A stretch of 64,000 nt of DNA, taken from positions 1 to 64,000 of the forward strand of contig CAYRDC010000008.1 of the NCBI GenBank assembly GCA_964422925.1, in the 5' to 3' direction. The translations under genes and the position numbers were made by a program. The notes under the pieces are model-generated. The model had not been told where the DNA came from and did not search any database. It was given only the letters and a program-made list of their open reading frames with translations. Numbering within the stretch: position 1 is the stretch's first letter; each line of letters starts with the position of its first letter. The stretch is from CAYRDC01 sp964422925 (GTDB lineage: Bacteria; Bacteroidota; Bacteroidia; Chitinophagales; S012-47). Below are positions 9,014-17,563 of the stretch, in pieces.

Positions 9014-10144
9014 TTACGGTTTTTTTCTCCGGTTCCGGTTGTTCTTTTTCCTTTTCCGGGTTTTATTTTTTTCAAGCGATTCCAGGGTGATGTGCCCGAC
9101 CACGTCTTTGAATTCGTCTTCCGTGCCATTATCCTGAGGCAGGGCGGCCTCGATAAGCGTATCAGGCTCTTTCCCGGCCTGGTTCATTGCCAGGATATCT
9201 TTCACTTTTTCCACCGGGAGCTTATAGTACCGGTTTTTCTCGGGGTAGGCATAGTACATCAGGCGTTTGAAAACATCAATCTTCAGTAGCCTGGCTTCTC
9301 CTTCGCGGGTTTTCAGAATGTCGGCATTTTCCGGGAACTCTCTGATGGCTTCAGTGTAGGAATCCAGTTCATAGTTCAGGCAGCACTTCAGCCGGCCGCA
9401 TTGCCCGGACAGCTTTGCCTGGTTGATGGAAAGCTGTTGGTACCTGGCCGCGTGGGTAGTCACAGATTTAAACTGGGTGAGCCAGGAAGAACAGCAAAGT
9501 TCCCGTCCGCAGGAACCGATGCCGCCCACTTTTCCGGCTTCCTGGCGTGCCCCGATCTGCCGCATTTCAATTTTAACCCGGAATTCCCGGGCAAACACTT
9601 TGATCAGTTCCCGGAAATCCACCCGTCCGTCCGCGATATAGTAAAAGGTGGCTTTCTTTCCGTCCGCCTGGTATTCCACCTGGCCGATTTTCATGTCCAG
9701 CTTCATGTCGCGGACAATTACCCGGGCCTGGAGCATGGTTTTCTGTTCGCGGGCCTTGGCCTTTTTGTAGCGCTCCATGTCGTGTGGATTGGCCCTGCGC
9801 AGCACCTTCCGGAATTCACCGGTTTCCGATACTTTTTTTTTGCGCATTTGCAACCGGGCCATTTCCCCGGCAAGGCTTACCTGTCCCACATCATATCCGA
9901 ACTGGGATTCCACTACGACCATTTCGCCCGTGCACAGGTCCAGGTACTCCGGAGCGAGGAAAAATTCTTTCCGGCTCCCCTGATTAAAGCTAACTTCCAC
10001 GTACGGGAAGTAGTTGTCTTCCGGCAACAGGATATCAGAAAGCCAGTCGAATGTATTGAGCTTATTGCAGGAAGTGAGGCAGTTGCCCCGGCTCCTGCAG
10101 CCAACGGGTTTAGCTGTTGTGGTTCCGCATGTTCCGCAGCCCAT
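9014..10144 (-). CDS. ricT: PSP1-domain protein, RicT (YaaT) homolog
   Basis: 376 residues. RicT homologs carry Fe-S clusters and, in Bacillus, work with RicA and RicF on RNase Y-dependent mRNA maturation. The core shows the two family signatures GSCGRELCC (Cys212, 217, 218) and GQCGRLKCC (Cys249, 254, 255). Unusually there is a cysteine-rich N-terminal extension with Cys at 3, 6, 16, 22 and 26, and a very basic tail (RKRKKNNRNRRKKP). It follows holB by one base, the same neighbour as in Bacillus. rny lies about 2.7 kb away in a separate unit. Confidence 0.88.
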   Translation of the reverse strand: MGCGTCGTTTAKPVGCRSRGNCLTSCNKLNTFDWLSDILLPEDNYFPYVEVSFNQGSRKEFFLAPEYLDLCTGEMVVVESQFGYDVGQVSLAGEMARLQMRKKKVSETGEFRKVLRRANPHDMERYKKAKAREQKTMLQARVIVRDMKLDMKIGQVEYQADGKKATFYYIADGRVDFRELIKVFAREFRVKIEMRQIGARQEAGKVGGIGSCGRELCCSSWLTQFKSVTTHAARYQQLSINQAKLSGQCGRLKCCLNYELDSYTEAIREFPENADILKTREGEARLLKIDVFKRLMYYAYPEKNRYYKLPVEKVKDILAMNQAGKEPDTLIEAALPQDNGTEDEFKDVVGHITLESLEKNKTRKRKKNNRNRRKKP

Positions 10145-10145
10145 A

Positions 10146-11276
10146 TTATCTCCTTCTGGTTTTATTGAGTGTCCCGGCCAGGTCGAGACTCAGGTTTAAA
10201 AATAAGATTTTGGAATTCGCGTTCCGTTCGATGTAATAGGTGGCTTTGTCCAGCTTGCGGCTTAAGGCCAGGTAATCATCCACGGGCAGGGATTCGGCCA
10301 GGAATTCCGCGCCTTTCCGTTCCGCCTGGCTAAGCCTGGCTTCCCGGCCCTGCAACAGGGGAATGGCCATGCTTTCGCGCAGGTAATGCAGGGCATAGCG
10401 CAGCAGGTTTTTTTGCTGTTCCCTGCCAAGGGCGGCCACCTCTTCCACCCAGTCGATAATCTCCCGGGCTTTGCCCTTGTAGCACAGGTTCATCCACTGG
10501 CGAAAGATTTGTTCCATCCCACCGGTTTCCTGCCCGGCCAGTTGTATGGCATCCCGTATATTCCCTTCCGCCAGCCGGGCGGTTTGGGCGGCTTCTTCCG
10601 GGTCCAGGCCGTATTTTTCTTTTAGCCAGTCTTCCAGGTCGCGGTCCTCAAACGGATTTACCCGCACCAGTTGGGTCCTCGACCGGATGGTTCCCAGCAA
10701 ACGTTGCTCATCGTGGGCCGCCAGCAGGATTACCGTGTTTTCAGGCGGTTCTTCAATAAGCTTCAGCAATACATTGCCCGCATTGCCCAGGTACTCCGGC
10801 AGCCACATGATCAGGATCTTCCAGGACGATTCAAAACTTTTGAAGTTGAGCTTGCGAATAATTTCCTGGCATTCGCGCACGGTGATATTGCCCTGTTTAT
10901 TCCCTGCTTCGATAAACTGCAACCAGCCGTAAAGGTCCGGGAAAGGGTTTTGCAGCAGGTATTCCCGCCACTCCTTCATGTAATCGGTGCTGACCGGGGG
11001 CGAGGAGTCGCTGCTTTTCCGGACTACCGGATAAGACCAGTGCAGGTCGGGATGGATCAGTCCGTAGGCTTTGCGGCAGGCCGGGCATTCCCCGCAGCTG
11101 TCGGTTTCGCCCCGATTTTCGCACAGGATATACGCGGCATAGGCACGGGCCATAGCCAGCCCGCCATTGCCTTCCGGGCCCAGGAATAACTGGGCATGGG
11201 CAATACGCCCCTCCCGTACACTGCGCACCAGCACCTCCTTCAGTTCCTTTTGTCCGGATATGTCGGCAAACCGCAT
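10146..11276 (-). CDS. holB: DNA polymerase III subunit delta'
   Basis: 376 residues. Delta' is the stator subunit of the clamp loader that opens the sliding clamp. An AAA+ fold is visible with a degenerate Walker A region (LFLGPEGNGGLAMA, no Lys), as expected for delta'. Zinc-finger cysteines follow in CENRGETDSCGECPACRK, then LIMWLPEYLGNAGNVLLKLI and EEPPENTVILLAAHD. First gene of a minus-strand group with ricT and gldH (1 and 9 base gaps). Divergent from the pterin synthase gene, with 65 bases between the starts. Confidence 0.9.
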   Translation of the reverse strand: MRFADISGQKELKEVLVRSVREGRIAHAQLFLGPEGNGGLAMARAYAAYILCENRGETDSCGECPACRKAYGLIHPDLHWSYPVVRKSSDSSPPVSTDYMKEWREYLLQNPFPDLYGWLQFIEAGNKQGNITVRECQEIIRKLNFKSFESSWKILIMWLPEYLGNAGNVLLKLIEEPPENTVILLAAHDEQRLLGTIRSRTQLVRVNPFEDRDLEDWLKEKYGLDPEEAAQTARLAEGNIRDAIQLAGQETGGMEQIFRQWMNLCYKGKAREIIDWVEEVAALGREQQKNLLRYALHYLRESMAIPLLQGREARLSQAERKGAEFLAESLPVDDYLALSRKLDKATYYIERNANSKILFLNLSLDLAGTLNKTRRR

Positions 11277-11325
11277 CGCTAAATTTTGTTTTTCAGTTTA
11301 TCGAACAACGCGTACTGAATAATCG

Positions 11326-11333
11326 TATTTTTG
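11326..11333 (+). promoter_or_regulatory. -7 promoter box TATTTTTG
   Basis: A perfect match to the Bacteroidota -7 consensus TAnnTTTG, ending only 8 bases before the ATG at 11342. Transcription from it would give an mRNA with almost no 5' leader. No convincing TTG -33 element is seen at the ideal distance. Confidence 0.55.
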
Positions 11334-11341
11334 CCCTTCCG

Positions 11342-11752
11342 ATGAAAAAAATATCCGTCACGCGCGAAGCCCACTTCAATGCCGCCCACCGGTTGTTCAA
11401 TCCCAACTGGGATGAAACCCGCAACCGGGAGGTTTTCGGCAAATGCTACAGCCCCAATTTCCATGGGCATAACTACCGCCTTGAAGTGACCATCACCGGC
11501 CCGGTGAACCCGGAAACCGGTTATGTCATGGACTTCAAAGTTTTAAAGCGCATCATCCGCGAGGAAGTGGAAGACCGTTTCGACCACAAAAACCTCAACC
11601 TGGATACGCCTTTTTTCAAAGACCTGAACCCCACGGCCGAGCACCTGGTCATGATCATTTATGACCTGTTGCGCCAGCGGCTCGACAACAAGTTCAGCCT
11701 TTCCGTCAGGCTTTGGGAAACCGAACGCGACAGCGTTACCTATCCGGCCTGA
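11342..11752 (+). CDS. 6-pyruvoyl/6-carboxytetrahydropterin synthase family
   Basis: 136 residues, normal for the T-fold pterin synthase family. It carries zinc-site histidines in AHFNAAHRL and FHGHNYRLEV and the catalytic DHKNLN region. The active-site cysteine is spaced C-x5-HGH (CYSPNFHGH), the spacing of 6-pyruvoyltetrahydropterin synthases, not the C-x3-HGH of QueD. Automatic annotation would probably say QueD; the motif makes a biopterin-type reaction at least as likely. No other queuosine or biopterin genes are in the window. The 3' end overlaps the convergent nuclease-fold gene by 13 bases. Confidence 0.85.
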   Translation: MKKISVTREAHFNAAHRLFNPNWDETRNREVFGKCYSPNFHGHNYRLEVTITGPVNPETGYVMDFKVLKRIIREEVEDRFDHKNLNLDTPFFKDLNPTAEHLVMIIYDLLRQRLDNKFSLSVRLWETERDSVTYPA

Positions 11753-12804
11753 CGTATCAGCAAATCAATGAACACGGGCAGGTGGTCGCTGAACCCGCCC
11801 AGGTAGCGCAGCCCGGCATAAGTCCGGAACGGAATATTGCCCGGATACCGCGTGTCTTCCGTCAGCAGCCAGGGCGCGCGGTAAATATGCACCAGCGTAT
11901 CGCTGGTCCGGATCCGGCCTTCATCATCCAGCAGGCTGCCGGAAATAATCAGCTGGTCAAACAGGTTCCATGTACCGCGGTATTTCAGGGAGCCCTCCCC
12001 GGTTTTTTTCATCCGGTACATTGGATTGAACAATTCTTCCGGACCGGTTACCGGCACTTCCGTGTGCGTCTGCAGGGTGTCGAGTATCGACACATTGTCC
12101 GGGTCATCATTGAAATCGCCCATGATGATAATTTGCGGGTTATAGTCGGCCCGGAATAGGGAATCCACGATGGTGCGGAGCACCTGCGCGGCCCGGATGC
12201 GTTTGGGTTCGCTGGCTTCGGCCCCGCCCCTGCGCGAAGGCCAGTGGTTTACGAATACGTGAAGGGTGTCGCGCCCCACGGTGCCCTTCACGTAGAGGAT
12301 GTCGCGCGTGAGCGAACGGGGGGCGAATGGGAAGCGCACCGGGTACGCGTGGTGATGAATCGGGTGGAAAATATCCGTTCGGTAAATCAGGGCTACGTCA
12401 ATACCCCTCCGGTCGGGCGACTCCTCGTGCACGATGCCGTAATTCAGGTTGCGCAGAGCCTGCTGCCCCACCATGTCTTCCAGCACTTTCCGGTTTTCGA
12501 TTTCCGCCATACCTACCAGGGCGGGGGTGTACCACTGCCCCAGGTTCAGGATTACCTTGGCGATGTGGCGCTGCTTTTCCCAGTATTTGTCCGGGGTCCA
12601 GTGCTTATCGCTTTCCGGCAAAAACTCATTGTCGAGCTTATGCGGATCGTCTTCCGTGTCGAACAGGTTCTCCACGTTGTAAAACATGATCCGCACGACT
12701 TGGTCAGGGCGGGGTAAACTACGGGTTTTGGCCTGTCCACCGTGTTTGCAGGCAACCAGCAGGCCGCAGCACAATAAGCCCAACAATGCTTTCCTGTACA
12801 TCAT
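11740..12804 (-). CDS. Endonuclease/exonuclease/phosphatase-fold lipoprotein
   Basis: 354 residues. The signal peptide ends in lipobox LLVAC, so it is probably a lipoprotein of the outer membrane or surface. The fold motifs are in order: FYNVENLFDTEDDP, GMAEIENRKVLEDM (metal-binding Glu), FVNHWPSRRGG, IIMGDFNDDPDN (catalytic Asp/Asn) and the final FSDHLPVFIDLL (catalytic Asp-His). Such secreted members can be nucleases or phosphodiesterases; the substrate is unknown. It is 9 bases upstream of nothing on its strand except the rny group ending at 12814, so transcription could read in from rny. Confidence 0.85.
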   Translation of the reverse strand: MMYRKALLGLLCCGLLVACKHGGQAKTRSLPRPDQVVRIMFYNVENLFDTEDDPHKLDNEFLPESDKHWTPDKYWEKQRHIAKVILNLGQWYTPALVGMAEIENRKVLEDMVGQQALRNLNYGIVHEESPDRRGIDVALIYRTDIFHPIHHHAYPVRFPFAPRSLTRDILYVKGTVGRDTLHVFVNHWPSRRGGAEASEPKRIRAAQVLRTIVDSLFRADYNPQIIIMGDFNDDPDNVSILDTLQTHTEVPVTGPEELFNPMYRMKKTGEGSLKYRGTWNLFDQLIISGSLLDDEGRIRTSDTLVHIYRAPWLLTEDTRYPGNIPFRTYAGLRYLGGFSDHLPVFIDLLIRQAG

Positions 12805-12813
12805 TATCCCGGC

Positions 12814-14376
12814 TTATTTGGCAAAAGCAATGGCCCGTTTCTCCCGGATCACGGTCACTTTGATCTGTCCCGGGTAGGACATTTCATTGTGGATTTGCTC
12901 CGAGATCTGGAAAGATAATTTTTCAGCCGTTTGGTCATCGACCTGATCGCTCTCCACGATGACCCGGAGTTCGCGTCCGGCCTGCATGGCATAGACTTTT
13001 TGCACGCCTTCGTAGGAGAGGGCAATGTTTTCCAGGTCTTTGATGCGCTGCATATAGCTTTCGAGGGTTTCCCTGCGGGCGCCCGGGCGGGAACCGCTGA
13101 TGGCATCGCAGGCCTGCACGATGGCCGAAACGGCATAGGTCATTTCGATTTCATCGTGGTGGGCCCCCACGGCATTGCAAATGGCCGGGTGTTCGCCATA
13201 TTTTTCACAGAGCTTCATTCCCAGCAGGGCATGTGACATTTCCGGGTCTTCTTCCGACACCTTGCCAATGTCATGCAGCAGGCCGGCCCGTTTGGCCATT
13301 TTGGCTTTCAGCCCCAGCTCCGAGGCCATGATGGCGCACATCTGGGCCACCTCCTTGGAGTGCTGCAACAGGTTTTGCCCGTAGGAAGAGCGGAAGCGCA
13401 TCCGGCCTACATGACGGATCAGTTCCGGGTGCAGGCCATGGATTCCCAGTTCAATAACGGTGCGCTCACCGATTTCCACGATTTGTTCTTCGATCTGTTT
13501 CCGGGTTTTGGCCACGACTTCCTCGATGCGGGCGGGATGGATGCGGCCGTCCGCCACCAGCTTCTGGAGTGACAGCCGGGCCACTTCCCTGCGCACCGGG
13601 TCGTACCCGCTGATAATGATAGCCTCCGGGGTGTCGTCCACGATGATCTCCACCCCCGTAGCGGCCTCCAGGGCACGGATATTCCGCCCTTCCCGGCCGA
13701 TGATCTGCCCTTTCTGGTCGTCTGAATCCAGGTTAAAGACCGACACCGTGTTCTCAATGGCCTGCTCGGCCGCGGTGCGCTGTATGGTCTGGATGATGAT
13801 CTTTTTGGCTTCCCTGCTGGCGGTCATCTTGGCTTCGTCCACCAGCTCCTTGACCCGGACCACCGAGCTGGCCCGCGCTTCTTCCACCATGGATTCAATA
13901 AGTTCTTTTTTGGCTTCCTCGGCTGTGATCTTGGCGATCTTTTCCAGCTTTTTACGGTGCTCTTCCACCTGTTTTTCCAGCTCGCTGCGTTTGATGTTCA
14001 CCAGTTCGACCTGGCGGTTCAGGTTTTCGCGGATACTTTGCAGTTCGGTTTCCCTGGATTTCAGATATTCCTGTTCAGCTTTCAGTTGTTGTTCTCGGTC
14101 GCGAAGGCTTTTTTCCCGTTCATCCAGCTTGCGGGTCCGCTTCATGACCATGGCATCAAATTCCGACTTGCGCTGCAGAAAATTTTCTTTAGCCTCCAGC
14201 AATTTATTGCGCTTGATGTTCTCCCCTTCGCGTTTCGCGTCTTCTATGATTCGTTTGGCTTCCCGTTCGGCAGTTTCTTTTTGCTGCCTGAACATTCTGG
14301 CCAGCAGGATACGGCCAACAAAAATGCCGATTAACAGCCCTGCTGCTCCTGTAATGATTAGCCATAGTGTGTCCAT
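12814..14376 (-). CDS. rny: Ribonuclease Y
   Basis: 520 residues, full length. RNase Y is a membrane-anchored endoribonuclease that starts mRNA decay. Domains in order: an N-terminal membrane helix (LIITGAAGLLIGIFVG), a long charged coiled coil to about residue 200, a KH domain with GQIIGREGRNIRALEAATG, and an HD domain with LLHDIGKV supplying the metal ligands. The C-terminal conserved block ends VTVIREKRAIAFAK. Located downstream of zapA with a 116-base spacer that can form structured RNA. It is followed after 9 bases by the nuclease-fold lipoprotein gene. Confidence 0.97.
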   Translation of the reverse strand: MDTLWLIITGAAGLLIGIFVGRILLARMFRQQKETAEREAKRIIEDAKREGENIKRNKLLEAKENFLQRKSEFDAMVMKRTRKLDEREKSLRDREQQLKAEQEYLKSRETELQSIRENLNRQVELVNIKRSELEKQVEEHRKKLEKIAKITAEEAKKELIESMVEEARASSVVRVKELVDEAKMTASREAKKIIIQTIQRTAAEQAIENTVSVFNLDSDDQKGQIIGREGRNIRALEAATGVEIIVDDTPEAIIISGYDPVRREVARLSLQKLVADGRIHPARIEEVVAKTRKQIEEQIVEIGERTVIELGIHGLHPELIRHVGRMRFRSSYGQNLLQHSKEVAQMCAIMASELGLKAKMAKRAGLLHDIGKVSEEDPEMSHALLGMKLCEKYGEHPAICNAVGAHHDEIEMTYAVSAIVQACDAISGSRPGARRETLESYMQRIKDLENIALSYEGVQKVYAMQAGRELRVIVESDQVDDQTAEKLSFQISEQIHNEMSYPGQIKVTVIREKRAIAFAK

Positions 14377-14492
14377 AATTCCGGTTATTTATTGTGAATG
14401 AAAATGATTGTCTGCCTTTTCAGTGCAGGCACAGTTTCCAATAACCGGGATGGTCTCGGGAAGGGTAAGCAGGGGCGATATGGAAAAATCAG
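14377..14492 (-). ncRNA. Possible structured RNA (6S-like?) in the zapA-rny spacer
   Basis: The spacer contains a perfect 9-base inverted repeat, CCGGTTATT at 14381-14389 against AATAACCGG at 14440-14448. These arms enclose a smaller hairpin, TGCCT at 14413-14417 against AGGCA at 14427-14431. 6S RNA lies next to zapA in many bacteria, so this is the place to expect it. The arms end only 4 bases before the rny start codon. A translational control hairpin for rny is therefore an equally good reading. I cannot fold a complete classical 6S structure by eye. Confidence 0.35.
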
Positions 14493-14798
14493 CTATTCGG
14501 CTTGCAGTAATGCCCCGCTCAGGAGTTCATCAAGTTGCGTAAGATGCTTTGCGAAATCTTTATCTTCCTGATCAATTTCCTGCTGCAATTTCAATAAGTC
14601 CGTTGTATTGAGCAACAGGCTCATTGCCATATAATCCTGTTTATCTTTGGCATCATATGTATTTTGCAGGTCTTTGATCTGATCGTTGATCTTTTTGGCA
14701 GCCCTCCTGATCACTTCTTCTTCATCAGGTGCTATCTTCAACCGGTAGGGCCGGTCTGCTATGATCACATTGATATTGATGGTTTCTCCTTTGTCCAT
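14493..14798 (-). CDS. zapA: Cell division protein ZapA
   Basis: 101 residues, normal length. ZapA bundles FtsZ filaments at the division site. The N-terminal globular part begins with INVIIADRPYRLKIAPDEEE, followed by RRAAKKINDQIKDLQNTY and a C-terminal coiled coil rich in Gln and Leu. It is two bases downstream of a small coiled-coil gene and upstream of rny, within the pheT unit. Confidence 0.85.
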   Translation of the reverse strand: MDKGETININVIIADRPYRLKIAPDEEEVIRRAAKKINDQIKDLQNTYDAKDKQDYMAMSLLLNTTDLLKLQQEIDQEDKDFAKHLTQLDELLSGALLQAE

Positions 14799-14800
14799 CC

Positions 14801-15088
14801 TCAGTTATTCAGCAGTGCCAGGCACTGGTCTATTTCTTTTATATACTCATTAATCAGTTTTTTGAGTTTTGGGTTCGCTTGCTGTTGTTCCAGGCTTTTG
14901 CCAAGTTGCCAGGACTTCAGCTTGCTCTCCAGTTCTGCAATGATATGATTTTTATCCTGAATTTCAGCCCTAAGTTGCTGGTTTTCTTCCAGGGCTTGCT
15001 GTAACTGCTGACGCATTTCATGATATAACCCGATCAGTGTCCGGGTTTTCTCGTGAATTTCCTCGAGTTTTTGGTTGATCAGGTTCAT
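14801..15088 (-). CDS. Small coiled-coil protein preceding ZapA
   Basis: 95 residues, almost entirely predicted coiled coil: long heptad-like stretches such as LYHEMRQQLQQALEENQQL and AELESKLKSWQLGKSLEQQ. No signal peptide or membrane segment. The start overlaps the pheT stop by 4 bases (ATGA), and zapA follows two bases after its stop, so translation is probably coupled. Size, composition and position suggest a ZapB-like division partner, but I see no diagnostic motif and do not assign that name. Confidence 0.7.
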   Translation of the reverse strand: MNLINQKLEEIHEKTRTLIGLYHEMRQQLQQALEENQQLRAEIQDKNHIIAELESKLKSWQLGKSLEQQQANPKLKKLINEYIKEIDQCLALLNN

Positions 15089-17502
15089 GATTTGCGGATC
15101 TCAGCATTCAGTCCGGTTTCATAAGCCTTAATCATACGGCTCATGATCCGGTCAACTTCTTTGTCATTTAAAGTTCGTTCATTATCCTGAAAAATGTAAG
15201 CAACTGCGTAAGATTTTTTTCCTTTTCCGATTTTTTCATCTTCATACACGTCAAATAACGTGATATTTTTCAGGATGTTTTTCCCGTAATCGCGGCCGAT
15301 TTTCCTGACTTCTTCCCAGGTAATGTGCCGGTCGAGTATCATGGAAAGGTCGCGCCTGATGGCCGGGTAACGGGGTATTTCACGATAGGCGATCCGTGTG
15401 CTTTCGGCAGCTTCCACCACGGCATCCCAGTCGAACCAGGCGTAGAGAACCGGTTTGTCAATGTCCAATTTCCGGAGCAGTTCGCGCTTTACTTCGCCAC
15501 ATTCGGCAAGGAGCCGTTTCCCCTGGTACAGGCCGAGGCCATAGCTGAAGAAACCGCTTTCAGATTCCTTGCTGCTGGTGCGGAGGTTCAGCAGGTCGAA
15601 TATGTGTTCCACCATGCCCTTCAGGTCATAAAAATCCACCTCGCGGGCGGGGGCGTCCCAGGATTCCGGAGCAAACCGGCCCGAGAGGGTCAAACTCAGC
15701 CGGTTGGCTTCGCCATACCCTTTTTTCAGCCGGAAGTAAACCTTGCCGAATTCAAACAGCTTCAGATCGAGGTTGCGCCTGGAATGATTGTACCGGACAT
15801 TTTCCAGGGCGGACCAGAGCATGTCCCTGCGCATGGCGTTGAGCTCGCTGCTGAGCCCGTTGTACAGGGTTACCAGTTCCGGGTCATCCGGGTAATAGGC
15901 ATCGGAAGTGACCGAAAGGTTCACGGTTTCATGGAAGCCGTTCATAGTAAGCAGCCGGGCAACTTTGTCGCGGAAGGGCAGGCTCCCGTCATCCGGGATC
16001 ATAGAGATGGCAGTCCGCAAGCCTTCGCCCATGGGGATATTGTTGTAACCGTAAATGCGCAGCACTTCCTCCGCAATATCGGCCGGGCGGGTGACCTCAG
16101 TCCGGTAAGTAGGCACTTCCACCAGGAAGTATGTTTCCTCCTTTTCCAGGATTTTCATATCCAGCGCTTCCAGGATGGTGTAGATGGTTTCCGGGGGAAT
16201 TTCGGCTCCGGCCATTTTATTCAGGTAGGCATAGGAGACCCGGATTTTTGCCGGTTTTCTGGGAGCCGGATACACATCCACGATATCCGAAGCAATGGTT
16301 CCCCCGCAAAGGTCACGCATCAGGATGGCAGCTCTTTTGGCAATGTCAGCCGTACTGTTCGGATCAACCCCTTTTTCAAATTTCTGGGCGGCATCGGTAC
16401 GCAGGTTATGCCGGATGGCCGTGCGCCTGATGGATACGGGATCAAAACAGGCGCTTTCAAGAAATACATTCCGGGTTTTTTCGGTAACCCCGGTATGTAT
16501 TCCGCCAAACACCCCGGCAATGCACATGGCGCCCTCCGGATCGCTGATAGTCAGGTCTTCGCTGCTCAGTTTCCGTTCCTGTTCGTCCAGGGTGGTGAAT
16601 TTTGTGCCTTCCGGCTGTGTGCGCACAATTACCTCGCGGTTGCGGATCTTGTCCGCATCGAAGGCATGCAGGGGCTGCCCGGTTTCGTGCAATATGTAAT
16701 TGGTAATGTCCACCACGTTGCTGATGGGCCGGATGCCGATAGCCTTTAATCTCTTTTGCATCCATTCCGGGCTGGGGCCGATGGTAATCCCTGTTATGGT
16801 GACCCCGCAATATCTCGGGCAGACTTCCGGTGAATCTATGCTGACCTTAAAGGTGTAATCATTGGAATCCACCCTGAAGGAAGCGGTGTCCGGTAATTTC
16901 AGGCGGCTGGAACCCGGACGGTTCACTGCCAGGTACGCGTGCAGGTCGCGGGCCACCCCGATATGCGACATGGCGTCAGCCCGGTTGGGGGTCAGGCCGA
17001 TATCGAATATGGTATCTTTATCCGGTTTGAAATATTCTGCTGCCGGGATTCCCGGTTGCAAATCTTCGGGCAGAACTATAATGCCGCTGTGGTCGCTGCC
17101 CAGTCCGATTTCATCTTCCGCGCAAATCATCCCTTCCGATTCCACGCCACGGATCTTTGCCTTTTTTATCACAAAGGGCTCGCCTTCCAGAGGGTACAAA
17201 GTGGTGCCGGCAGGGGCTACTACCACAGTTTGTCCTGCCGCTACATTCGGGGCTCCGCAGATGATATGAAGCGGTTCTCCGGAACCAGCATCCACGGTTG
17301 TCAACTTCAGCTTATCGGCATTGGGATGCTGTTCAACCGTCAGTACCTTGCCGATGACCAGTCCTTTCAGGCTTCCCGGAACCTCTTCATAGGTTTCCAC
17401 GCTTTCGACTTCCAGACCAATGTTTGTCAGTATATCGGCTGTTTCTTCCGGGGTCAGGTCAAAATCCAGGTAATCCTTCAGCCAGTTATAGGATATTCTC
17501 AT
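15085..17502 (-). CDS. pheT: Phenylalanine-tRNA ligase beta subunit
   Basis: 805 residues, the usual length. It charges tRNA-Phe together with PheS, which is not in the window. Visible parts: the N-terminal MRISYNWLKDYLDF; the tRNA-binding OB domain around residues 40-150 (GKVLTVEQHPNADKLKLTTV); B3/B4 editing regions; the B5 domain; and the C-terminal anticodon-binding domain beginning near YPAIRRDLSMILD. First gene of an apparent operon continuing with a small coiled-coil gene, zapA and rny. Confidence 0.97.
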   Translation of the reverse strand: MRISYNWLKDYLDFDLTPEETADILTNIGLEVESVETYEEVPGSLKGLVIGKVLTVEQHPNADKLKLTTVDAGSGEPLHIICGAPNVAAGQTVVVAPAGTTLYPLEGEPFVIKKAKIRGVESEGMICAEDEIGLGSDHSGIIVLPEDLQPGIPAAEYFKPDKDTIFDIGLTPNRADAMSHIGVARDLHAYLAVNRPGSSRLKLPDTASFRVDSNDYTFKVSIDSPEVCPRYCGVTITGITIGPSPEWMQKRLKAIGIRPISNVVDITNYILHETGQPLHAFDADKIRNREVIVRTQPEGTKFTTLDEQERKLSSEDLTISDPEGAMCIAGVFGGIHTGVTEKTRNVFLESACFDPVSIRRTAIRHNLRTDAAQKFEKGVDPNSTADIAKRAAILMRDLCGGTIASDIVDVYPAPRKPAKIRVSYAYLNKMAGAEIPPETIYTILEALDMKILEKEETYFLVEVPTYRTEVTRPADIAEEVLRIYGYNNIPMGEGLRTAISMIPDDGSLPFRDKVARLLTMNGFHETVNLSVTSDAYYPDDPELVTLYNGLSSELNAMRRDMLWSALENVRYNHSRRNLDLKLFEFGKVYFRLKKGYGEANRLSLTLSGRFAPESWDAPAREVDFYDLKGMVEHIFDLLNLRTSSKESESGFFSYGLGLYQGKRLLAECGEVKRELLRKLDIDKPVLYAWFDWDAVVEAAESTRIAYREIPRYPAIRRDLSMILDRHITWEEVRKIGRDYGKNILKNITLFDVYEDEKIGKGKKSYAVAYIFQDNERTLNDKEVDRIMSRMIKAYETGLNAEIRKS

Positions 17503-17522
17503 TCAGGTTGGATTTGAAAGTC

Positions 17523-17530
17523 CAAAATTA
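17523..17530 (-). promoter_or_regulatory. -7 promoter box TAATTTTG for the pheT unit
   Basis: On the minus strand this reads TAATTTTG, a full match to TAnnTTTG, 20 bases before the pheT ATG at 17502. It would give a leader of about 15 bases. A matching -33 TTG is not evident. Confidence 0.5.
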
Positions 17531-17563
17531 CAAAACCGGGCGGGAACCATTGACCGGGCATGC

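Noticed and set aside
15325..16749. 474-residue plus-strand frame inside pheT
   Set aside because: Antisense shadow of a full-length, well-conserved pheT.
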